Positions 1-12,600 of a stretch of DNA of 64,000 nucleotides are shown one piece after another; the stretch's first letter is position 1, and each line of letters opens with the position of its first letter. Source of the DNA: Bugula neritina. Its lineage: Eukaryota; Bryozoa; Gymnolaemata; Cheilostomatida; Bugulidae. A program made the position numbers and the translations under genes. The stretch lies in contig OZ037767.1 in assembly GCA_964035545.1 (NCBI GenBank), forward strand, positions 4,897,680 through 4,961,679, written 5' to 3'. Under the pieces are notes generated by a model. That model was not told the origin of the DNA and did not search any database. It saw nothing but the letters and a program-made list of their open reading frames with translations.

Positions 1-1336
1 TCCCCATAGGCATAAACAGCTTGTTTTTGATTTCTGGGTGGAGTTACGAAAAAAAACACCACGTTGTAATAACTATTGTACAATTATTGTAATTGATGTA
101 ACAATTATGATGTGTAAATTTTATGCAAATATTCTAAAAGTGAATGGAACTTTTGATAACCAAGAAAGTAAATATGTTAATTGCTTTTATATTGTCAAGC
201 TGTGTGTTACTATAATGTATACATATCTGACCCAGTAAATGTAACAATCTAGGACTTGAAGACTAACCACAAGGTACTAGTCCTACCTAGTCTTGCTGAC
301 CTTTACTATACTATCAATTTGCTTAATGGTAATACTACAAAACAGAAGCTGCAATATCACACCATGATTGAGGAGTGTATAGTGGTGGTGTATGGTGGTT
401 GTAATTATTATGCTATAGTTATGAAGAGAGTGTAATACTATGCGAGTATCAGTGTGTTAGAACAATACAGCCACTTTTACTTTGGCCTGTATAACACAGA
501 TGTGGGAGACAAAATCTTTCTAAGCTTGGCCTTTTTTTAACATATACAAAGGATTTTGTTCAAATCCACGTACGGTGATAGATCTAGAGAAAGAGAAAAT
601 ATCTATTGCAAATGTTGAAGGCAGAAGACTAAGTTTAATGTACTAACCTGCTTCAAAATATAGCAATATTATTCCTAATAAAGAGTAGTAGATAAATCTA
701 TTATGAAAGTCTTTCATTTCTTTAGAGTATATTCAGAAAGTTATATAATATCCTTCAGGCCTGTTAGCCCTCCTTCAATCTGGAGTATATTCACTACCAG
801 TCGCTGTGTTTACTTCAAGTTATTACCCGGTGTCTCTCTATTTTCCCTTCCATACAGATTGGTTAGAAAATCACGTTTGTGAATAACTCTTCTGAATTCC
901 AGTTATTTAGAATAAATGAGAGACGTGGCTCAACCAATCACATTACTGCAATGATTCCGGATCATTGTACCCTGATGACATAACTCCAAAACATGTTTCG
1001 CAATGTGGTTGCGTTATCACCAAAGAGACCTTGTAAAATGATTAATATGTCGTTTTGCTAAGTAGATGCACTAAATAGTGATTTGTGAGTTGAGTTTAGT
1101 GAGTAGACGACCTGTACTAGCTATTACGCTGCGCAACCATAGCTATTGCTAAGCATCAACACATTTGTAATAAGCAATAAATAAACGGCACCACCTAAAA
1201 ATTAGTTTTATTTGGTCAATAACCTTTTCATTACGTAGTTGTATACTGGTTGCCAATATAAGTGACGATGATACACTGTACAACATGATGTACAGTCAAA
1301 TGTACCGGAAGACAGAGTATGCTATTTGTGTTGTAG
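1..1336. other. 5' flank: intron or upstream region, no exon seen
   Basis: AT-rich sequence with no open frame that joins in phase to the first supported exon at 1337. It most likely belongs to the intron before that exon, because the exon starts after a good acceptor (TTGTGTTGTAG) and in the middle of a coiled-coil reading frame. Short open frames here (for example 38-238) have no coding character. No RNA gene or recognisable transposon was seen. Confidence 0.5.
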
Positions 1337-4300
1337 AAGTCTTTGCAAGCTACTAATGCTAAAGAGGAAGATGCCGGCCAGAAAGAGAAAGAGATCAGGG
1401 AGTTGCAGAAGAAAGTGGACATGCTGACTCTAGAACTCGCTCAGAAAGACGCATCTAGAGAGAGTTCTCAGAGAGAGATGATGTCGACTGGGAGAGAAAA
1501 TGAGGTGCTTATGCCGTCATACACGCTGCCTTTGTATTCATGAATATGTCATATGCCTATGTAACCTAAACTTTATACTTGCTTTTAGAGCTGCAAGCTG
1601 TCCTCGATCTTTTTTATTCAGATTTCATACTCTGATAAAATAGAGAGGAAAATTTTTAAAAGTTTTAAGGACATACCTCTACATAAATCGTCTCATATGT
1701 CTAGAAATTTGGTTTTGCAACTGACTTTTTGAAAACTACATTTTTCTGCTTTCAGTACCCAAGGTCTATTGTTTGTAGGGGAAGTAAGTATAATCTTAGT
1801 TTGGATGTAACTTGAGTAATTCGGACAAACATTCCTGTCCTAATTCACAATGCTATCATCTTGAATTCCTTATTTTGTTACCATCAAATAACATAAAGCC
1901 ATCTCACGATTGTCAGCTATACTATAATCTAGCCGGCTCCATTTGGCCCTACATGAAATTAAATATGACACAATTAGATATATCATAACCCTGACTATTG
2001 GCTTGCTATACCGCAATGCTGACTAGTTAAAAGGATGAACTGGTGGATACTAAAAGTTCTGATGGCATTGTGGATAGCTTAGCTCCTCATTCTTATGTCC
2101 AATTATGTTTTTCTCATTTCATAGGAAAGGCATGTAAAGTGCAATAAAATGCTTTTTAGTAAATGAATGAGCCATTCCCTATCTTGTGATACCCAAACTT
2201 GTTAAGTCAGTAATCAGGATAGTTTTTTGAGAAGGAAAATTAGACAACAATCAACGTGATTAACTTCCTCATGCAATAAAATATAGTTTAGCAGCTGAGT
2301 GTGGAGTGTGTAATGGTCATGAGCATCATATGATAGTAAAAACTAGCAAGTCATATCTATGTCCACATCAGCCAACAGTTTAGTAGCTTTAGAAAACAAA
2401 TGACAGTTCCTTGAAACTCTAAATTTTATTGGATTACATAATCATCTTTTGGAATATTCCAGATGAAAATCAAGGAGCTGGAAGATAGAATTGCTAAAAC
2501 TGCTGCGGAACACACTGCCCAGATCAGAGGTAAATATAGTCTCTTGGAACTTTGGAATTTACCAACCAATATCTGATTAGTCTTTACTAACCATGACCAA
2601 TTAGCACACGCTTTATCAGGAGTTGAGGAAAAAATTGTGATCAGAAATTGCCAGTTTTTAATAGGTTTATATTTTTATTATAGTTGAACTTTGGAAAATA
2701 AGCTCAAACAGCAATAGAGAATGTGTGGCTCGGTTGAATGAGTTCCAACCTAGCATAGCTAATTCGGCAATTACTCTTTACAATTGGCCAAGGCATAGCA
2801 ACACTTTGCTTACAGAGAAGCCATTTATTTGCATAGCTTGTGTGAAAGAAATGAATGAAGTTTAGTAATATGAGATGAACAACCTCCTGTTACACAATGC
2901 CTATATTTACAGCTCAGCTGTCAAGAACCTTAGTTTGAAATGCTTTGCCAAGCCGCCTAATAATTCAGTTGTCTCCTCATGCTGAGAAATAGCTCGAGCC
3001 AAAAGATATTAAGACGATTAGCTCCGGCTACTTTTTACAAACTATTTTCCCAAGCTTTATTTACCCAGAATGCATTTCGTGACTTTTTCTAATTACCATA
3101 TGTAGTAATAGTAGCAATTACCAGGATGTGATTTCAAAATTCCACTTTATCAATTTGTCTTCCTTATTTTAAAGATGGTCAACGAAAGGCTGCGGCTGTA
3201 CTGTGTAAGTTGTCTCTCCGATGTAGTTTAGAGTTCCTGTCTATATTAGTTGAGAGCAAATAGATTAGCACCTACATATCTGAGAGACCATGTATTATTT
3301 GCTACTAGGTTTATAAGTCACCCTATTGAATTTATATTACTAACTTCTCAGATTTCACTGTCATGCATCTTTAGAATATAATCCTTTTAGCTAAACTCTC
3401 TCATTTGTGTGAATGTAATTCTATGGGATAGAATAGACAAGTCATAGTATATGTTATGTTTTCTTATTCATGCAAAAATTCTTTAATTCTGTAGAAGTTA
3501 GATTGTAGGTAGAATTGTCAAAACTCAGTCACGTTCTCTAATATTACACATCATTAAGTACATAACCAGTATATTAGGTTTCCTTATTGCAATATTACAT
3601 GTAATTGAGGTATAAAGTGTCATCAAAAACCGTAGGCTGTTTGTCCTGTTAGCTTATAGGGTGGGGGTTTGGATATCCACAGAAGCAATGCTATGGTGGA
3701 ACCAATACTAAGTTGTCATTAATAAGAAATATTTCACCACTTTCAATTCTTATATCAAATTTTTTTTTATAAAAATATCATAATGTAATGTAACATTATA
3801 ATTATAAGGTAACACGATACATGTCATAAGCCCTTTTACAGTTTGGCACGTGGCATTAGTCATGTCAATTCTAGAAAAGTTTCAGTAAATGCAGGGCACT
3901 TTGCCACCGTGCCACATAGTTCCACGGCTTGGCTATGGATCTGTCATTTAATAGTTGACCAGACCCAACAAGTTTGGCAGTAAATTCTAGAAGTTGCCTC
4001 AAGTCTTGAGAATACGCAGGGGAAGGGGGGAGGGTAGTGCGGTTACACCATTTCAATTGTTTAGTCACTTAATCTCATGCTAATTATTACCATTACCTTC
4101 TTTGGAAGTATTTGAAATAATATTCTTTCCAAATTATCACTCTGGTATTCTAGAAATAGGTAAAAATTCAGTGATTCTGAAACTCACTTCAAAGTGTCCG
4201 TTTTAAAAATAGACAGTTATAAAATTGAAAATTTCATTTTAGTGCTTTTATGAGACTCATCTAAAGGAATAATTTGTATTAGCATCTTTTCAACAACTAC

Positions 4301-7300
4301 CATTTTGTGTATCATAAATAAATCGTGAGTACAGTATCTATACAAGAATAGTATTAGTACTAAATGCAGTATAATATACATGCAATGCGAATATAATATA
4401 ATGTGAGATACATATAGTATAATATACATATTTTTGTAATATACATATACAGTGATAATATACACATAGTATATGTATTTTCTTTGCCAAGTAGAGTAAA
4501 AGGCTGCACAAACTCTAAGTTTCCAAGCTTCACATTATGCCCAAAGAGTTTTTTATTCGATGTTTGGAAGCAGTTGCATCAAATGAAACCACAATCACAA
4601 GTTCATGCAAACCAAAACCACAAATTCATCCAGCATCCTTTCTCATGATGTGAAGTAATGGAATGCCGTGATGCAAACCGTGGTAACAAATAAACAGATG
4701 AAATATGTTCCTGTTGGCAAATACCATAATTATTTATTTATTGTTTATTTGCATCCTATTAGACTGGTTGGTTGCTGCCATTACGTCTAAAGTAATAACT
4801 TCTCAGTTCACATAACATTTGTGATTATTAATAATATAAGTCTATAACACAATACCGGTTAGCTACAATATCAAACAATATGCTTATTACAGTTAATTAC
4901 TGGCTAGAAAAGTGTCTCAGTAATGAAAACATGGACGAGAAATGCCAAAACAATGTTTGAGCTAACAAATTTATTTTAGAACTCGGCTAACAATACTAGC
5001 TATTGTTAAGCTGATGAGATTATTATTCATAAATCGGTGAGATGTGACTGGTAATACGAACCAATCATAAATTGTTTAAGTTGTTGCACTTCATCACACT
5101 GAACACAGTGCATGAACAAGGGGAAACTTAGAATTTTAAGATGCTATACAAAGCTACCTTTCAACCCACACACATCTCACCCAATGTCTAGTAGCTGTCG
5201 TTATACATCGATAGTGATTTGCCCTTAAAAATAAAGAATGATGAGTTTCAGAACTGATGTATCTGAACACGTGGTGGTTGGTTGTTTCACATCATATGGA
5301 TGGATGGAGATGAAAGATGCGTTTGTGAAGACTTAATTGAATATTAACTTTAGATGAGAGATTATATCTGACTGACACCATTTTCTTTTAATAGACTGAT
5401 TAGGTAGTCGTGATGTTTATGTCTTAGTGACAGGTAAACTAGGAATAATCATGCACAAGGCGTCCTATTACATTTCAGAATCTAGAATAGGCTCCCTGCC
5501 AGCGTTGGTCTACTAAATAAAGCTACAAATGAGGTAATACAAGTTACATGGGCCATGCATTCCAGTGTGTTAACCAATACAGAGAAGTTTAATTGTCGTT
5601 TAACTTCCTGCACTATTTTAGTAGGGCTGTATATAGGTTATGGGGATGTGTTTATATCAGGTGCCAAAGGTTCAACTCTTCAATGAGAGAAAGTCAGGAT
5701 GTTTTTAGCAAATAAGGTTTCAAACACGAAATTTTCTATTACTGTTATAACCAATGGTTGGAGTGTGTTATTCAATTTTTATAAGTGGTGCATTTCCTGG
5801 TTTCCCTTGCCTGCATATTCCAGTTTTGCTGAAGTTATAGTCAAGCACAAATTTTGTGTTTAACATGACTGCTTTAGCATCCAAAACACAGTCACGAATT
5901 TCGGCAAATTAAACACGGTTTGAATGGAGGAAGCATGAAAGCATAGCAAATACAAGCTTATAGCTAGAGGCTGTCTGCTTATCACAATGGCACATTTTAA
6001 ATAGGCTTATTCAGGAAACCTTCCCATCTCCACCTTTGGCTTGCACCCCTGGATGTGTGGTTCAGAGACTTGCTGGGGCTAAAATGGGTGGGTCTGTTCT
6101 GTACGAGCATTGCTTCATGGAGCATGTTAAATAAATATTACTTTTGATGACTACAGTACATATTTAGTAATTTACTATCAACAACTTGCTGTGTCTTAGT
6201 ATGCTCTATAAAAATTGCCTTTTTGAGTGTAATGTATGCAAACCGAAAAAGTAAGTACTTATTGATGATAAAAATCCAATTAAAATAGAGTTAATACAAA
6301 TATATTGTTTTGAAATTGTGATTGACACACCTGTTTACATTTGCAAGGTACAGTAGCACTGTATATTATAATACAGGGAGATAACTTACATCATAAGCAA
6401 CAAACAGTGAGGCAACTGTGTGGCAAACAAACACAACTACTGCATTTATTCTGATCATGGATTTTTTATTCTCATAATAGTTGTAATTGTCTAATAACTA
6501 ACTCCTTTCCATTTAAATATCTTCTCTGAAGATATTAGTATTGTCAAGAAGATATTAGAGAGCAGCTGTGGTCTAGGGGTTAGAGCATTTGCTTATTAAA
6601 CACAAAGTCAGCGGTTTAATCTCCAGTGAAGGTCATTGGTGATGTTAAAAGAACATTCAGTCATAATTACTCCTTTGGTACAATAGAAAACCATGCAGTC
6701 CTTAGCCTACTTAAAACTTCTACCATGGGTTCTCACAGGGATGGCGACTATAAACCCAAATGAGTTTTATATAATATATAATACATAAGATATAATATAT
6801 AATACATAAGATATAATATATAATACATAACATATAATACATAATACATAACATATAACATACAATGCATAGTGTATAATACACAAGATACAAGCTGCAG
6901 TCACATCAAAGCCTTCAAAGTCAAGTTGCATCAGACAGGGGCAGAGTTGCTTAACCTTTTGGCTAACATTAGTACAGTTTTTAACACCTCAAACTAAACT
7001 TAATTTTCTGTTAAATTTTCAAATAACCTTCCTGTATGCTCTAGTATAGGTACTCCATCAGATTACCTTCATGCAATTTTTGTTTGAAGTTGAAATTCAT
7101 CAAAAAGTAAATGTTATTTATGGGTCTCTCTTGACCAGCAATGAATAAAAATAATAATATCTTATTAGTTTCAACTCTATTAGTTTTATTTGATGAATGA
7201 TAGAGTAGATGGCTACGACTGAGCAGACACCTTATTCCGAGGGTTTTATAAGCCAACTAGAATGGATTGTCAGCACTTGTATTATTTTATTCTACATCTT

Positions 7301-10300
7301 ATTTACAACTGTTGTTACTGTTTCCATTCTAGACATCACCGACTACAATGATCGTCAGCTGACTAACATAGTCAATGCAAATAAGCAGGAACTTCAGGAG
7401 CTGAAGGCAAAACATGAGCAGGAAGTCGAAAAACTAAAGGTCGGTGAAGTTTCGTATTATACTATTTATTTGGTGAGAACAGGTGTCACTATTTATTTTG
7501 GCTAATTTCGGTTTTAAATTTATGAATGTTGTTGCCTGAATCATGTATAAATCTGACTTATTAGCATTATGGAAATTCATTTTTGTTGTTTATGTTAATC
7601 CTAGTACATAAATATCACTTTCCGGTATTTTCTACTTCATATTGTCATTATTTCTGCACTGATGTGGCAAGAATTATCATATTATTGCACTACGATGGAA
7701 TGACGTAGTGTGACCTATATAATTGATTCACCAGAGACAGTTAGTAAGCCTATCATTTGAAACCCGCTGTTGTCATTAGCAACCGATAGGCATTATATCA
7801 AGGTGGCACAACTCTTATTCTCTATGCATAACCAGCTCTCTTTGGTAGTATATTTTCCTTTCAGATAACTTGCTCCTGGATTTATAGGTTAACTATTGTG
7901 TCCTTAGCCCTTTCCATCAGGGGTTCTCACAGGGATAGCGACTATAAACATGACTATGTGTGGTTGAAAAACCTCTTATAAACAGGCTTCATTCAACTTA
8001 GTACCTATATACACATACTATTAGGGGAAACAACTCCCTGTACTCTTCTCACAGTCATAGATATATCTATAGCTGCCAGCTGTCAGTTAACTCCTAGATA
8101 TCACTGCAGGCAAGTCATAGTTGGCATCCACTGGCGTTAGTAACTTTATAATAGATTATCAGTACACAGCTATGATGATTCGTAACAAAATATCTAAATA
8201 ATGATTAATGTTTCTAAGTCTAATAGGTGGTAGAGTCACCTGAGTCTAGATGTCACTTTGCTTCATTTATTTTCCTTGCAGGCCTAGTGTTGTGTGTTCT
8301 AATGAGTTGTTGAACTAATGTATTTAGTATGCGCAACTCAACACATACACTGTTGCTACCAAAGCATTCCTAATATTTGCACTTGAAAAAGTTCGGAATG
8401 TTGAAAGTCTATATTATACATCTTTGCATTGAATAATGCTTTATCATGCGTGTAACTCTTTTATGTACTCTTTTTACATAACTTGATGGTTATTCAATAG
8501 AAATTTTGTTCAATAAAACATTCAAATGATTGCTTTAGCTCTTTCCATGTGAATGATTTGACTTTGAGCCATCTGAAAATGATAGATTAAATTTTTTGAT
8601 AAGTCTCGCAGCTAAAGTTATAAAAATTAAATATCTTGTAATATGAAGCAAAAATCTTTTAAATTAACTGTTTTTATGATGACATTTATTGATATTACTA
8701 GACTATGGAATAATCTTGACGTGTTTGTGCAGTTAATCTGTTTTATTATTTGAAAAAATGAAAATCTTTTGTTGAAATGAAAAGAAAATTAATCAAATAG
8801 AATAAGATATTGTTCATACGTAGTGGTAGTGTTAAATACAACACACTCTTTAGCAACGGCAGTTAGTATTAATTATAGTGTTAACACACGCACACAATCA
8901 ATAACAACTCTTTCTGACTAGCTGTGATTTATTCTCTCGTATCTGTAGGATTAACCATGGGATTATATTACACTTTCTCCTCCTAGGTTCGTTCATTCTC
9001 CTCCAAACTATAGTCTTACATCATTTTCTACTTCGTTGCATTATTATCATGTACATCATTTTACTAAGTGACATTATAACTTTGCACTGCTATAGTTGCT
9101 ATTAGTAAACTACAAGCATAGTAGGGGTTCTTAAAGATATTAGTTGGAACATTTAGTTATAACCAATGATGGTTTCTTTAAGATGTGGTTTTTGTAGCTG
9201 AGTTTTGGTTTTGGCTGCATGGAATTTCCTTGCCATTCAACTTTAGTTGGAGATTATTTACACTTTTTCATTCAAAAACTTATCAATCACAGCCAGCTCT
9301 GGTTTTTGTTCAGTCTATTATTCATCAACAGTCTCAGTTTGAGATTTTAATGGGATCAGAAATCATGCTTTCTGCGTAGCAGCCCACTTTTTGTTCTTTT
9401 CTTCAACATTCTCGATTTTATGCAATGCCAAAATATTTCATGTTTTGGTGCTTTTTTTAGAAACTTTTTATAGATTAAAACTGTTTGCTCATCACTTTGA
9501 AGTGCTAGTTATTTAAAGGTAGTGAACACAGTGAATGTGTCAGAATAATGTCTATAGGTGCAGGAAAAATGACGCACCAGTTGACACTTGAAGTTCCAGT
9601 TTTGTTCAATAAATCTTGAATAATGAGGAAGAATTGTGCAGCCAGCCAGTTTGGTTATCCAACAAAATAGATTATTGAGTCCTTATGTACCATAAATGTT
9701 TGTATTGTAAATTTCTAGTCAAATTATTTAATGATTTCAAAATGTCATTTGCGGGCTACCATAAAATAGATGAGTGTAGGCTAGAATATATACAACTCAA
9801 TTGTACAGGTATTTCAAAAGACTAAGTGACACGTGAACTGCCAAACATATTTATTAAATATCCAGCCACTTTTGAAAATCATTAACCCATTTTGTGCAAC
9901 ATGAATATGTCAGTGGGAAATGTAGGGCCAGTTTTCCTTTTGATATTATGATCTTCCAGTTTAATATTTTCACTTCAAAAGTGGACACGTAGGCAAATAT
10001 TGGCAAATAGAGCTTTCATGACTTTTAGACTATTTGAAAAATTGAACAAATGCTGAAACTGCGTTTGTGTCAATAGTACGTGGATTGTTACATGTAATGT
10101 GTGTTTAGCAAAGCAAACATGGCCTGTTAAAATTACTTTGCATTTAGCCATTGTGTTATACTCTGTAGGACTGGAAAGGTAGTAATCAGCAGCTATTCAG
10201 AATATTCTGTTTATGGCATGTTTATTATTAAGTTTTATTTATTTTAGTAAAATTCTTTTTAAGTCATCTGTTGAAAGCTCAAAATATAGTCTAACAAATA

Positions 10301-12600
10301 TTAAAACTTCTTTTAAACTCGCTGTTATACTTTTATTGTAAAAACTGAATTCTTAACAACTGCTAGTGGATGTCAGCAATCGTTTGTTATAGTGCTGACA
10401 GCATAAAATTTTCATTATTTGAGAATCATAATCAACATTTATCTTGATTAATTTAATTTTCTAGTTTGCCTGGGGTTTAAACCATCTCGATTTTGGCAAC
10501 TTTTAATGACACTTTATGTGCATTCTAGCTCTTAGTATCATTTTCACCTTCCTTGATTTGCCAGTTTGATAATTCTGTTCTACAGTCATCAGTTGCTGCT
10601 CTCTAGCTGTCGAGCTTTAGCTCTGCTGTTTCACATGGCATCAGCGTTTTATATGACGAGGGCAGATATTGCCTCACAATACAAGGATTTGCGATGTTTT
10701 ATAAATAATGACCCAGTGTCCTTAGTTAGGCTACAGACACGACCTCAGACTACTTCTCAAGTCAACAAGGTGAGTTTGATTGCTGGACAGCAGAAAATTT
10801 ACTTCCCTTCCTCTGCTTGTTTGCAGTGTGTCCAGGCCAATTCTGTGTCTCAATATTAATAGATGAGGGGCTGGTTAACATCTCTATACTAACATTACAA
10901 GTGTCATAAATAACTTGCCTCTACTGGGATCTAAACCCAGGGCCTGGCGCCAAACATTACACCACAGGGGCGTAATCTCAACACTACAAGCATCATCAAA
11001 AAGTGACATGCCAAGGTTCTTGCCACATCATTGCAGAAAAGGTGGATGTTGTTATGGGATATCATATTGTATTTGTGATGTCATTTCCTATATAGCAAGG
11101 AAGTGATAAGCAGGTTCAGGAACTCAGCTATAAAGTGCGAGACATTGAGAAACAAAATGAGTTACTCAACGGCGAACTTGTTTCTGTCAAGAGCACTCTA
11201 CAATCGCAGCTTCTTAAGGAAGCCGATTTGATAAATGAAAAAGAGGCTCTGTTGAAACAAGTAGCCGACTTGTCTCGTGCTCCAGCTAGTTTTAGAACTG
11301 TTAGCGTGGCCTCGAGTCACGTCGCTGAAGTACGTATCGTGTGACGATAACTCTTCACGTTATTTGTCATGTCTAACAGTTTGATAACCACAAAGTGTTG
11401 ATACTAAAACATGCTGTAGAAAGTGTGTGTCTACTAATTTAGTTGGTTTTAAAAATTCTCATAACTTATAGAAAAATGAATAAACAATACTAACACTAAA
11501 AATATAGAAGTAACATAGTTGTAGTATATTGCTATTGCAAGCACTTTATTGAACTGGTAAACAAAGAAAAGTGGAATGCATTGCAAAATATTAATTAATC
11601 TTTTTTTTTATAAATTGCAATCAACATAATCAATACTCATAAATAATAATTCAAAGTGTTCAAGTATTTTTTTATAGAAATTCCACACTCTTTATATAAG
11701 TTCAAAATATTTCTCTTTCTAGCTTACAAATCTCTACACCTAGTCTAACTGTTCACAAAAGTGTAACGTGCCGTTGGTAGTGTATGTGACTTCCTTTCAC
11801 ACTTGATATCTTATAATCCATATGTGTGTGTGGAACTTTTGTTATGTTTGATATCCAATCTGTACTCTACATTCTGCATTCTGTTTTTCTTGAATGTTCC
11901 CAGTATATCAACATTCTCTTTCTCACCTAGACGGCTGCATTCCTGCACTGCAGATGCAAGAACGACTCAGCATTGATTAATAACATAAAATGTTTTACAA
12001 ATTTATTTGCTAAAACATTTTATTTTAATAAAAGTATGAAATTTGTATTCAAAAGTTTTCCTTCAAATTTATAAAATGTTTTATTTTTTTATTTTGTAGT
12101 CAATCAGATCGGACATTGATCAGGTAAGATTTGAGTTTTCTCTTTTTAACTGAGTTTTTTCTGTTCATTGAAAAAGGCCGCCAATAATAACTGCTAATTA
12201 GGCATTGATTGTGTTAGCCAATTCGGAATTATGTAACTTTATCAGATAAGGATTTCACAGGTTCTTAGAATGCCAAGTTTTTGTAAAGAGGTGCCACACA
12301 GCTGTAAGTATTCAACAACCACACTTCCACTGTCTGAATAAATCTGTTGATGCAAACTTAACACTCGTATAAACATATAAATATAAATTTGTTCAATTAA
12401 TTAACATTACTGTTTTAGAATTACCAAACCTAATGGATACATTATTCTTAGTCGTTTAGGACTTTATTTTTGTTAAATCAATGGTTTTAGCTTTTTACAA
12501 TGACAATGTGGTTATAATATAGTCAAAAGGTACTGGAGCTGGTAAGGTTCAGGCTAAGGCTAAGTCAAAAGTTGTGGGTAAACCAGTTAAAGTAACTAAG
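1337..12600 (+). CDS. Coiled-coil gene, block 1: N-terminal-most visible coiled coil
   Basis: Exons 1337-1504, 2463-2529, 3175-3204, 7333-7443, 10666-10769, 11096-11329, 12100-12123 and 12523-12600 (visible residues about 1-272). The first exon reads KSLQATNAKEEDAGQKEKEI and onward with regular hydrophobic spacing and abundant Glu/Lys/Gln. The fourth contains QELQELKAKHEQEVEKLK, and 11096-11329 contains DIEKQNELLNGELVSVKSTL, both typical of parallel coiled coils. Exons 3175-3204 (30 nt) and 12100-12123 (24 nt, SIRSDIDQ) are microexons. The exon at 10666 is the least certain: its acceptor GGGCAG has a poor pyrimidine tract and was chosen because it restores phase with a GTGAAG donor at 7444. 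The exon at 12523 encodes a Lys-rich basic stretch. Confidence 0.6.

Larger units (their letters stand above)
3205..7332 (+). other. Intron of coiled-coil gene, AT-rich, one SINE
   Basis: About 4.1 kb between exons 3175-3204 and 7333-7443. It holds AT-rich simple sequence near 4360-4480, a SINE at 6557 and an AT tandem array at 6771. The frame 7209-7332 is open in phase with the exon and starts with ATG, but it encodes a hydrophobic stretch and ends at a good acceptor (TTTCCATTCTAG), so I read it as intron. Nothing else was recognised. Confidence 0.6.

Noticed and set aside
6571-6630. Possible tRNA gene
   Set aside because: A- and B-box-like motifs are present but the acceptor stem and arms do not fold, and related copies with a common body occur elsewhere, so it is a SINE.
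7209-7332. ATG-initiated in-phase extension of exon 7333 with a hydrophobic segment, possible alternative first exon
   Set aside because: A good acceptor (TTTCCATTCTAG) precedes 7333 and the upstream exons at 1337, 2463 and 3175 join in phase; the extension looks like an intron end that happens to be open.
10566-10665. Open frame before exon 10666 that might extend the exon upstream
   Set aside because: It encodes a hydrophobic non-coiled-coil peptide, and no acceptor gives the correct phase with a good pyrimidine tract.
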